Origin: Microcaldota archaeon
GTDB lineage: Archaea; Micrarchaeota; Micrarchaeia; Micrarchaeales; CABMGC01
NCBI GenBank assembly: GCA_027315135.1
Contig: DAHUYR010000003.1
Coordinates: 1-40,878 of the forward strand
Direction: 5' to 3'
DNA length: 40,878 bases
In this document: positions 18,547 through 26,724 of the stretch, in pieces
Numbering within the stretch: position 1 is the stretch's first letter
Layout of the letters: each line of letters starts with the position of its first letter
Translations under genes and position numbers: made by a program
The notes under the pieces: generated by a model
The model's database searches: none
What the model saw: the letters and a program-made list of their open reading frames with translations, nothing else
What the model was told of the DNA's origin: nothing

Positions 18547-19917
18547 ATGGCAATTTCATTTTCAGATATTAAAAAGTGGGTAGCTGATTGGGAAGGGCCA
18601 ACTCTCGAATTTAAGAACAGTGTAGGTAAAAATGTTGGTAGAACCATATGCGCTTTTGCGAATACCAGTGGAGGCGTCATAGTTTTAGGAATTAATCCAG
18701 ACAAACAGTTTACAGGAGTTCAGAATCCAGATAAGGCGTCACAAGATATACATAACATTATAGAAAGTTGTAAACCTAAACCAAATATAGACCAACAATT
18801 CATAAAAGAAGACGGGAAAACATTTATTGCACTGAGTATAACCCAATTTTCTCTGTCACAAGGGGCATGTTTTTTTGAGAGACAGTGTTTTGTTAGACAA
18901 GGCACTACAAACATATGCTTGGACGGCGATGATCTTATAAACTTTCTTAAAAATAGAGCAGTATTAAATTGTGAAGAACAAAGAACAACAGCAAAATTAG
19001 AACAAATAGATACTAAAAAATTAGAAAATTTATTCAAAAGGCGTAATATACCTGAAGAGAACCTAAAAGGAGAAAAGCTAAAGCATATACTTGCCGTACT
19101 TCATATGGCAAATTATAACGGAGAATTTTATATAAAGAACACGGCGCTCATGTTTTTTGCAAATGAACCGGAACTGTTTTTCCCAAACCTTCAGGTTAGA
19201 GTTGTAAAATATTCAAATACTGAGCCGGAATTAGATAAAATAGAACTTGATAGTAGAATCCAAGGTACGATTCCGGAACTTATTGACCAGACATTCAGCC
19301 AAATAACAAAGAGTATAGGTAAACAATTTACTATATCAGGTACGAGGAGAGAAGAAAGTTTCATATACCCTCCAAATGCACTACGCGAAGTTATAACAAA
19401 CGCATTAGGGCACAGGGATTATTTCAATACACAGGGAGTCTTGGTAGAGATATTTCAAGATAAGGTACAGGTAACAAATCCGGGAGGGCTATTACAGGGT
19501 CAAACAATAAAGAACTTCGATAAAACACCACAACATAGAAACCCGATATGCTATCAACTTTTACATGATTTAGGATATGGCGAAGGACTAGGGTTGGGCG
19601 TAAGACTTATACGTAAAACAATGAGGGAATATAGATTACCTGATCCGGAATTCTACTCTCTTGGTAATACATTTAGAGTAGTTCTATACAATAACAGAAG
19701 CACAAAAAAAGTGCAGGCTGTAGAATATGAGAATCCAAGACAAAAGCAAGCACTAGAATACCTAAAAGGAAAACATATGGTTAAGAGTGAAGAATATGCA
19801 AAGATGTTTAGCGTGTCTGTGCCTACAGCTATAAATGATTTGAACGAATTGATAAAACAAGGCAAGGTAAGAAAGATAGGGAAGTTTAGAGGAGTTTATT
19901 ACGAGCTTGATAAGTAG
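18547..19917 (+). CDS. AlbA_2/Schlafen-like domain protein (RecG-related putative transcriptional regulator)
   Basis: EGPTLEFKNSVGKNVGRTICAFANTSGGVIVLGINPDK, PPNALREVITNALGHRDYF, GYGEGLGLGVRLIRKTM, C-terminal HTH. Start placed at ATG 18547 after aggggat; the ORF-track start (18514) lies in the repeat array. Confidence 0.85.
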   Translation: MAISFSDIKKWVADWEGPTLEFKNSVGKNVGRTICAFANTSGGVIVLGINPDKQFTGVQNPDKASQDIHNIIESCKPKPNIDQQFIKEDGKTFIALSITQFSLSQGACFFERQCFVRQGTTNICLDGDDLINFLKNRAVLNCEEQRTTAKLEQIDTKKLENLFKRRNIPEENLKGEKLKHILAVLHMANYNGEFYIKNTALMFFANEPELFFPNLQVRVVKYSNTEPELDKIELDSRIQGTIPELIDQTFSQITKSIGKQFTISGTRREESFIYPPNALREVITNALGHRDYFNTQGVLVEIFQDKVQVTNPGGLLQGQTIKNFDKTPQHRNPICYQLLHDLGYGEGLGLGVRLIRKTMREYRLPDPEFYSLGNTFRVVLYNNRSTKKVQAVEYENPRQKQALEYLKGKHMVKSEEYAKMFSVSVPTAINDLNELIKQGKVRKIGKFRGVYYELDK

Positions 19918-19929
19918 TTGTTGAATTGC

Positions 19930-20643
19930 ATGGATAAAAAATACATACTCGAGGAGATAAAGAGAACGGCAATAGAGAATGGTGGAAAGCCGTTAGGTCA
20001 TCGGAAGTTTGAAAAGGAAACTGGTATAAGATATCACGATTGGTTTGGAAAGTATTGGGCTCGATGGGGAGATGCACTTAAGGAAGCAGGCTTTACGCCA
20101 AACAAACTTACTGGCGCATTCACGGAAGACTTTATTTTAGAAAAACTATGTGAATTAATTCGTGAATTAGAATATTTTCCTTCTGGAGCAGATAGAAGAC
20201 TGAAGAGAAACAAAGATAAAACATTTCCAGCTGAGGGCGTTTTTGAGCGAATAGGTAATCAACGTACTCTCAAATTAAAAGTAGTTGCATATTGCAAACA
20301 GAGAGGAATTGAAGATGTAATCAAGTTATTTCAGATACCCGAAAGCAGTGAAGAAAAAGAGAAAGTTTCCAACGCACCTATTGAAACTGTTGGTATTGTA
20401 TATTTGATAAAATCTGGCAAATACTATAAGATTGGCCGTACAAATTCTGTAGGTAGACGTGAGTATGAAATTAAACTACAATTACCCGAGAAAGAAAAAC
20501 TAATACATGAAATTAAAACAGACGACCCGTCAGGTATAGAGAGCTATTGGCATAATCGATTTGATAAATATCGCGCAAATGGAGAATGGTTTGCTCTTAC
20601 ACAAACAGAAGTTTGTGTTTTTAAACGTAGAAAATTTATGTGA
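19930..20643 (+). CDS. GIY-YIG nuclease (T5orf172/MUG113-like) with N-terminal homing-endonuclease-associated-repeat-like segment
   Basis: GIVYLIKSGKYYKIGRTNSVGRREYEIKLQLP...IESYWHNRFDKYRANGEWFALT; N-terminus GHRKFEKETGIRYHDWFGKYWARWGDALKEAGFTPN. Confidence 0.8.
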   Translation: MDKKYILEEIKRTAIENGGKPLGHRKFEKETGIRYHDWFGKYWARWGDALKEAGFTPNKLTGAFTEDFILEKLCELIRELEYFPSGADRRLKRNKDKTFPAEGVFERIGNQRTLKLKVVAYCKQRGIEDVIKLFQIPESSEEKEKVSNAPIETVGIVYLIKSGKYYKIGRTNSVGRREYEIKLQLPEKEKLIHEIKTDDPSGIESYWHNRFDKYRANGEWFALTQTEVCVFKRRKFM

Positions 20644-20654
20644 ACAATTTTTAG

Positions 20655-20678
20655 GTTCGAATTTTCGTGAATTCGAAC
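20655..20678. repeat. Perfect 9-bp inverted repeat with 6-nt loop
   Basis: gttcgaatt-ttcgtg-aattcgaac, 12 bp after the GIY-YIG stop codon. Confidence 0.8.
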
Positions 20679-20798
20679 GCTAGTGGCTTAAATAGCTTCG
20701 AGACGTTATTATTTGGGTTCAGATGAATGGCTTTAGGCTTAGGGAATTTGTTTGAAAATTGGTGAAAGCTATGGCTTTAAAAAATGACGACAAAACAG

Positions 20799-20858
20799 CA
20801 GGACTTAAGATCCTGTGGTCTAGCACCTTCGTGAGTTCAAATCTCTCCCCCTGCACCA
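20799..20858 (+). pseudogene. tRNA-Leu(UAA) 3' half (anticodon arm to CCA), 5' half missing
   Basis: CAGGA-CUUAAGA-UCCUG anticodon arm, 15-nt long variable arm, T-loop UUCAAAU, CCCCUGC-A plus encoded CCA. No GCAGGGG or D-arm upstream; T-stem has a U-U mismatch. Confidence 0.65.
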
Positions 20859-20953
20859 TTCATTTGGCAGTTATTACGTTTTTCTTGTAAAAGCTTCAAA
20901 TAAACATGTTGTTCATTATTAGAATAGGGATAAGTTGGTAGAGAGGTTTGTAC

Positions 20954-21040
20954 GTGCGGTTCAAAGAAAACCCCGATAGCATGGCCATGCTGTCGAAGCT
21001 AGAAGCTCTGGAAAAGCAGCTCTTCTGTGTCCTCAGATAG
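20954..21040 (+). CDS. Candidate 28-aa microprotein
   Basis: GTG start 6 nt after gagaggt; MRFKENPDSMAMLSKLEALEKQLFCVLR, amphipathic-helix-like. Confidence 0.25.
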   Translation: MRFKENPDSMAMLSKLEALEKQLFCVLR

Positions 21041-21090
21041 TAATAAAAACATAATCTTAGAGAAGATATTGGGTTATTTAGTAATCCTTA

Positions 21091-21954
21091 GTGATAATTA
21101 TGTTCACAGTTTCTCAAGTAATTTCATCGGTGATACTAGGTATAGTACAGGCGCTGTCCGAATGGCTTCCGATAAGCAGCAAGACACAGGTGCTCATTGC
21201 TTCGCAGTACCTGCTAAACCTGAATTTCTCACAGGCATACACCTTTGGCCTGTTCATGGAGATCGGAACCGTGATTGCAGCGATAATCTATTTCAGGAAA
21301 GAGGTCTGGACGCTGATAAAGGTACTGTTCATGAAGGACAAGAGCCCTGAAGGCAGGAGCATGTTCATGTACGTGCTGGTCGCCACGATAGCGACAGGCA
21401 TAATAGGTGCGCCGATTTATCTGGTTGCAGATTCGATAACAGGAATATCGTTAGGAATACCTATGATAATCATAGGGCTTATACTGATGGGCGATGCCCT
21501 TGTTATAAGGCATTCCAGAAGCAAGCAAAGAGAGGGCGTAAACGTCAGGAAATTCAAGGATTTGGGTTTGAAAGAATATGTAGTGATAGGAATTACGCAG
21601 GGACTGGCTGCCCTTCCAGGTGTCAGCAGGTCAGGAATAACGACAAGCACATTGCTGCTGATGAAGGTTGAACCTGACGAGTCCTTCAGATTATCTTTTA
21701 TTATAGGAATCTTTGCCTCAATAGCTGCCTTTGCACTCACATTGATTGTATCTAAAGCAAATGTCATGGCTGCACTTTCTGATATAAGCTTGGCAGGAAT
21801 GCTCATTGCAATAATCGTAGCGGCAGTCATAAGCATCTTCCTCATAGACTTTTTGATAAAGATAGCGGGAAGGTCAAAGATAGTCTATCTTACAGCAGCG
21901 CTCGGCATGATAGCGATTACAGGAGGAGTCATATACATGATCTTTGGAATCTGA
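21091..21954 (+). CDS. uppP: Undecaprenyl-diphosphatase UppP/BacA family
   Basis: ILGIVQALSEWLPISSKTQVL and GITQGLAALPGVSRSGITTSTLLL motifs. Confidence 0.9.
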   Translation: MIIMFTVSQVISSVILGIVQALSEWLPISSKTQVLIASQYLLNLNFSQAYTFGLFMEIGTVIAAIIYFRKEVWTLIKVLFMKDKSPEGRSMFMYVLVATIATGIIGAPIYLVADSITGISLGIPMIIIGLILMGDALVIRHSRSKQREGVNVRKFKDLGLKEYVVIGITQGLAALPGVSRSGITTSTLLLMKVEPDESFRLSFIIGIFASIAAFALTLIVSKANVMAALSDISLAGMLIAIIVAAVISIFLIDFLIKIAGRSKIVYLTAALGMIAITGGVIYMIFGI

Positions 21955-22036
21955 ACATGGCATAGGATAAGAGGATTTCCGATAAGCATTTAATAAGATT
22001 AAAGCGTAAAGTATTGCTGTTTTAACTGCAGCATAT

Positions 22037-23026
22037 ATGCTTTCAGAGGGGAATTTTTTGGCAGAGATACTTGACAATGCATGGACGGAGAAGTATAGGC
22101 CTTCAAAGTTAGATGATGTGATAGGTCAGAAGGCGATAGTTGAAAGATTGTCAGCTTTCGTCAAGTCAAAGAACTTCCCAAACATGATATTCGCAGGTTC
22201 TCCAGGCATAGGGAAGACAACATCTGCCATAGCGATGGCAAAGGAGTTATACGGGGAGAACATAAATCAGGCGTTCCTCGAGCTTAACGCAAGCGATACC
22301 AGAGGAATAGAGATAGTAAGAGGCAGGGTAAAGGAGTTTGCAAAGACGCTTCCACTCTCAACTGATCTGGTAAAGATAATCTTCCTTGATGAGGCTGATT
22401 CCCTTACTCCTGAAGCGCAGCATGCTCTTAGAAGGACTATGGAGAAGTACTCCTCGACTACGAGGTTCATACTGGGCGCAAATTATGCGAGCAAGATAAT
22501 AGAACCTATACAGAGCAGGTGCGTGGTCCTCAGGTTCAAGCCATTGAAGGAGGAAGAGATGCTTGGTTACATAGAGCGGATAAAGAAAAATGAGAATATA
22601 GAGGTATCGGATGATGCTGAGAAAGCGCTTATCTATGTAAGTGAGGGCGATCTCAGGAAGCTTACTAACGTATTGCAGAGCACCGCAATTTCAACGAAGA
22701 AGATAACTGAAAAGGCAGTGTATGACATAGCTTCAAGGGCAAGGCCAAAAGAGATAATATCAATGCTTGATTTTGCATTCAGGGGAGATTTCATAAAGGC
22801 GAGGAATGAGCTGGACAAGCTGCTTCTCATATATGGCATGAGCGGGGAGGATGTGCTCATACAGTGTTACAGGGAGGCGCTTAACCTTGAACTTGACGAC
22901 AACGCAAAGCTGAGGCTCATAAGTGCAATAGGCGAATATAACTTCAGGATAGTAGAAGGGGCGAATGACCGTATCCAGATAGAGGCGATGCTTGCGTCGC
23001 TTGCGCTCTCAGGAAAACAGGTTTAG
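22037..23026 (+). CDS. rfcS: Replication factor C small subunit
   Basis: WTEKYRPSKLDDVIGQ, Walker A GSPGIGKTTSA, DEAD-type FLDEADSLTPEAQHALRRTME. Confidence 0.95.
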   Translation: MLSEGNFLAEILDNAWTEKYRPSKLDDVIGQKAIVERLSAFVKSKNFPNMIFAGSPGIGKTTSAIAMAKELYGENINQAFLELNASDTRGIEIVRGRVKEFAKTLPLSTDLVKIIFLDEADSLTPEAQHALRRTMEKYSSTTRFILGANYASKIIEPIQSRCVVLRFKPLKEEEMLGYIERIKKNENIEVSDDAEKALIYVSEGDLRKLTNVLQSTAISTKKITEKAVYDIASRARPKEIISMLDFAFRGDFIKARNELDKLLLIYGMSGEDVLIQCYREALNLELDDNAKLRLISAIGEYNFRIVEGANDRIQIEAMLASLALSGKQV

Positions 23027-23040
23027 TTCAGGCATATCCC

Positions 23041-23277
23041 TTATACTCTCTGTATACTATCGAGCTCTCTGTTCAAAGAATCGAATTCATCCATCAGCAT
23101 GCGCTCGTGCATGTTGGCAGGCCGGCGTCCTTTACTGGGTTTTGGAGGGAAGTGTTCAGGTTCACCTTGGCCCAGTGCCCGTTCTACCTCTTCGCGGAGA
23201 ATGTTTGATATTGCTGGTTTGGGTTCCTTTGTATTGTCCCTTACAAGCTTTAGCTTGGCTGATGACATATGTATCAC
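23041..23277 (-). CDS. Small hypothetical protein
   Basis: 78 aa, charged, soluble-looking; fits the gap between rfcS and the phosphohexomutase gene. Confidence 0.5.
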   Translation of the reverse strand: MIHMSSAKLKLVRDNTKEPKPAISNILREEVERALGQGEPEHFPPKPSKGRRPANMHERMLMDEFDSLNRELDSIQRV

Positions 23278-23349
23278 ACTATATGTTTATCCAAAAGCGC
23301 ATATTTAAAGACTGCAGGATTACTACGGCACGCGTCTATCGATATGGCA

Positions 23350-24705
23350 TCATGCTGCCTTTTTCGCCTTCTCGAATTCCGATACAGCAAGCCGGTACAT
23401 TTTCTGCAGATTACTCTTATCCTCCGATTCTGCAATTATCTTTATTTTTGGAGTAGTATTTGAAGCTCTTGCCATAAGCCATCCGCTGCCCGTTATTAGC
23501 TTTACTCCCTCTACAGTGACAAGCCTTCCGTTTGTCCTCTTCAGACTGTCCAGCATTTTCGCTATAATTCTGAATTTTTTGCTGTCCTCCACCTCGAATT
23601 CGTCAGTTATCCGCTCATATTTCGGGAGCTCTGCCATCAGCTCCGACATGCGCTTTCCGCTCTTGGATACCAACTGCGCCATTTTGATTACTGCAAACAG
23701 TGCATCGTCAAAACCATATATGTCGCTGAAGTAGAAATGGGTCGAGTGCTCTCCACCAAGTCTTGCTTTGCTCTTCCCCATCTTGTCTATCATGAATGCG
23801 CGGCCGGTCTTTGCCCTTATGCCCTTCGCGCCCTTGAGCCTTATCATGTCCTCCACTGCCTTTGTAGAACTGAACTCAAACACGACGCTCTCCCCTTTTT
23901 TTACCATGTTTTTTATCATCATGGCAAGAGTTATATCTCCGAAGAACGCGTCCCCATTATCATCGACAAACATCGCCCTGTCTCCATCTCCGTCGAAGGC
24001 GACGCCGAAATCAAGTTTTTTGCTTTTGACTAAGTCCCTTAATGCAGTTATGTTGTCAGGCTTAGGTTCGGGGGACCTTGAAGGGAAGTTGCCGTCAGGC
24101 TTGTCGTTTATTGATACCGTAAGAAGCCCTGCCTTCTTCAGGATATTTGAGGCTATTATAGAGTCTGCGCCGTTTCCTGGGTCTATCCCTATCTTGAGAG
24201 GCTTGCTTATCTTTGCCTTTTTGAATATGAAATCTTCATAGTCAGTCATCAGCTTCTTATGTATATCCTTTACGCTGCCTCCTTCTCTGTAGATAAATTT
24301 CTTGCTTCCATATATCTTTTTTATCCTCTCCTGCCCGAAGCCTGCGCCATATGTCCTTCCCATCGGACCGCAGAGCTTCAAGCCATTCCATTTTGGCGGG
24401 TTGTGGCTTGCGCTTACGGCTGCTCCTCCGTCAAGCTTGTAATGCGCAATAGCGAAATATAGTAGAGGCGTAGGCACTTTCCCTATGTAGAATACCTTTG
24501 CGCCTGTCTTCTTCAGGCCTTTGAGGAAGCTCGCCTTAAGCAAGGGGCTGCTCTTACGTATGTCCATGCTTAAAGCTAAACGTTTGTTTTTTCCGACGAA
24601 CGTGCCGAATGCCAGACCTATCTCTTCTACGACTCTTTCGTTCAGAGTATCTGGATATACTCCGCGTATATCATTCGCTCTAAAAATGTCATCTTGTTCA
24701 GGCAA
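23350..24705 (-). CDS. Phosphomannomutase/phosphoglucomutase (phosphohexomutase family)
   Basis: AAVSASHNPPKWNGLKL, GVAFDGDGDRAMFVDDNG, LGGEHSTHFYF motifs. Confidence 0.92.
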   Translation of the reverse strand: MPEQDDIFRANDIRGVYPDTLNERVVEEIGLAFGTFVGKNKRLALSMDIRKSSPLLKASFLKGLKKTGAKVFYIGKVPTPLLYFAIAHYKLDGGAAVSASHNPPKWNGLKLCGPMGRTYGAGFGQERIKKIYGSKKFIYREGGSVKDIHKKLMTDYEDFIFKKAKISKPLKIGIDPGNGADSIIASNILKKAGLLTVSINDKPDGNFPSRSPEPKPDNITALRDLVKSKKLDFGVAFDGDGDRAMFVDDNGDAFFGDITLAMMIKNMVKKGESVVFEFSSTKAVEDMIRLKGAKGIRAKTGRAFMIDKMGKSKARLGGEHSTHFYFSDIYGFDDALFAVIKMAQLVSKSGKRMSELMAELPKYERITDEFEVEDSKKFRIIAKMLDSLKRTNGRLVTVEGVKLITGSGWLMARASNTTPKIKIIAESEDKSNLQKMYRLAVSEFEKAKKAA

Positions 24706-24738
24706 CGGAACACCGATAAATATGCGTGCTGCGCCTAT

Positions 24739-25260
24739 TTATACTCTGCGTCCTCTCCTGCCTCCCGGCCTCTTGGTAGTATCCGTAGGTATCGGAGTAA
24801 CGTCCTCTATGCTGCCTATCTTGAAGCCGCTTCTTGCAAGCGCCCTTACGACGGCCTGTGCCCCAGGACCAGGTATCTTTGAATTGTGACCCCCAGGTGC
24901 TCTGATCTTTATGTTTATGTGGGTTACCCCCTTTTCTATTGCAATTGCAGCCACTTTGTATGTCGCATGCATAGCTGCATATGGAGAGCCTTCTTCATGG
25001 TCTGCATCCACCACCATTCCTCCGCTGCCTACTGCTATGGTCTCGGATCCTGAAAGGTCTGTAAGTGTGATTATTGTATTGTTCTTTGATGAGAATATGT
25101 GCGCTACGCCCCATCGAACAGCCTTTGCCTTGAACTTCTCCTGGGCTTCCTGCACTGCTGCTTCGAATGAAGGCAATTCCTTCTTGCTTGACTTTTGCTG
25201 TTGCTGCTGCTTCTGCTGCTTTGCAGTCTTTGCCTCAGCCTTCTTCTTGTTTCCTGCCAT
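24739..25260 (-). CDS. rps11: 30S ribosomal protein S11 with K/Q-rich N-terminal extension
   Basis: [22 protein letters not shown]...[43 protein letters not shown]. Confidence 0.95.
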   Translation of the reverse strand: MAGNKKKAEAKTAKQQKQQQQQKSSKKELPSFEAAVQEAQEKFKAKAVRWGVAHIFSSKNNTIITLTDLSGSETIAVGSGGMVVDADHEEGSPYAAMHATYKVAAIAIEKGVTHINIKIRAPGGHNSKIPGPGAQAVVRALARSGFKIGSIEDVTPIPTDTTKRPGGRRGRRV

Positions 25261-25262
25261 GA

Positions 25263-25835
25263 TTAAGCACCATTACTATCTTTGTTTTCAGCCGTTGTGT
25301 CTGGAGCAACGTGCGCTGCTGCTGCCTTAGGAGCTATGTGTTCAGGCTCCTTGTTGAAATTCAAGTCTATAGGTTTATAGTAATTGACCTTTGACTCTTC
25401 AGCCGCAGTCACCATGTATCCCGGAGACTTCACCTGTCTGCCGTCTACTGATACAAAGCCATGTGTTATTAGCTGTCTTGACTGTTTCGCCGTCCTGCCA
25501 AGACCCTTCTTGAGTGCGATTGACTGTAACCTTCTTTCTAATATTGCCTCTGAGGTAACTCCGAGAAGGTCGTCCAGAGATGCGCCTTGTTTCACTATGC
25601 TGTATCTTGCAAGCCTCTCTGATATAGTCTTTCCCTCAGCATCTGTAGATTTTCCTGAGAGAACTTTTCTGACATTCCTTCTTATCCTGCTTACCTCTGT
25701 TGTTGCCTGCCACAGTTCCCTCAGATTCTTAAGCCCGTATTTTTCCTTCAGCGCATGCTCTGACTCTATTCTGTCCTTTGACCACATATCCTTTGGACTG
25801 TCGAATTTTTTTCTTATGCGCTTCGGATCTCCCAT
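25263..25835 (-). CDS. rps4: 30S ribosomal protein S4
   Basis: [17 protein letters not shown]..., S4 domain [23 protein letters not shown]. Confidence 0.95.
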   Translation of the reverse strand: MGDPKRIRKKFDSPKDMWSKDRIESEHALKEKYGLKNLRELWQATTEVSRIRRNVRKVLSGKSTDAEGKTISERLARYSIVKQGASLDDLLGVTSEAILERRLQSIALKKGLGRTAKQSRQLITHGFVSVDGRQVKSPGYMVTAAEESKVNYYKPIDLNFNKEPEHIAPKAAAAHVAPDTTAENKDSNGA

Positions 25836-25839
25836 CGAC

Positions 25840-26376
25840 TCACTTCTTTGCCTCTGCTGCCTTTGCAGCTACTTGCTTGGCAGCTTTCTTCATGACTCCT
25901 ATAGTCGCTCCGGTTCTTCCTGTGGACCTTGTATTCTGTCCGCGGACCTTCTGGCCTGTCTTGTGCCTTATGCCGCGCCAGGACATCAATTTGATGTCAC
26001 CTTCTATGTCCTGTTTTACCTTGACTATAAGGTCTGTACCAACAAGGTGCATGTTCTTTCCTGACTGCATCTCCATGCGCCTGTTGAATAAGTATGACGG
26101 TATCTTAGAATTTGTTGCATCCTTTACAGCCTGCTCGACCTTTGCCATGTTGGCTTCGTCAAGATGACCTATCCGCTCGTTGTAATCCATGCCGAGATCT
26201 TTTTTCATGTGTATGGCAAGGGCGTGAGCCATGGTGTGACCTATCCCTTTTATATCTCCGATTGCCTCGAAGATCCTCTTGTCTCCGTTGATGTCCCTTC
26301 CTGCAAGTCGGACTATCATTCCCTGTGCCTTGGGTTTTGCCTCCTCGTGCGTCTTTTTCTTTTCTTCCTTTGCCAT
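25840..26376 (-). CDS. rps13: 30S ribosomal protein S13
   Basis: DIKGIGHTMAHALA, MSWRGIRHKTGQKVRGQNTRSTGRTG. Confidence 0.95.
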   Translation of the reverse strand: MAKEEKKKTHEEAKPKAQGMIVRLAGRDINGDKRIFEAIGDIKGIGHTMAHALAIHMKKDLGMDYNERIGHLDEANMAKVEQAVKDATNSKIPSYLFNRRMEMQSGKNMHLVGTDLIVKVKQDIEGDIKLMSWRGIRHKTGQKVRGQNTRSTGRTGATIGVMKKAAKQVAAKAAEAKK

Positions 26377-26530
26377 CTAATGACCATAGTAAAGAATGCA
26401 TCAATTAAACGTTGTTAAATTGCAGTTGAAATAGCTGCCGTTAACTGACTGCACAGTGCATATATTACAATAGAATGATTTAAAAGCCTTTATTCTTTCA
26501 GCGGACATGCGATTTCCTGTTTTAATTATA

Positions 26531-26658
26531 CGCCAGGGTTGGGACTCTCAGAAATTTAGGTTTCCCTAAGATTCATTTGAACCCAAAAGGCCTTGCGGCC
26601 ACGCGCTAACAGGATGTTTTTTCCAGGCGCGCGCGTTACCGGATTCTGCCACCCTGGC
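26531..26658 (-). tRNA. tRNA-Ser(GGA) with two predicted introns (13 nt after position 37, about 26608-26620; about 31 nt in the T-loop, about 26544-26574)
   Basis: GCCAGGG/CCCUGGC acceptor, G73, anticodon stem CGCGC/GCGCG with 20-nt loop CUGGAAAAAACAUCCUGUUA, variable arm GGCC-GCAA-GGCC, T-stem UUGGG/CCCAA interrupted after UUCAAAU by GAAUCUUAGGGAAACCUAAAUUUCUGAGAGU. Confidence 0.85.
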
Positions 26659-26724
26659 ATGCTATACCATCAGTTTGCTATCCTTATAATTCTTTTCCCG
26701 TGGCTTTTCGTGCCTTTGCCTCTT

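Larger units (their letters stand above)
18330..20855. mobile_element. Candidate small integrated element bounded by tRNA-Leu 3'-end repeats; no integrase present
   Basis: The 23-bp sequence gagttcaaatctctccccctgca occurs at 18307-18329 and 20833-20855. The interior is visibly AT-richer than the flanks and carries two accessory-type genes. Confidence 0.6.

Noticed and set aside
23737-24241. Plus-strand ORFs opposite the phosphohexomutase gene
   Set aside because: Antisense to a gene with diagnostic motifs.
25384-26167. 226-aa and 129-aa plus-strand ORFs opposite rps4/rps13
   Set aside because: Antisense to conserved ribosomal protein genes; Cys/Ser-rich translations typical of shadow frames.
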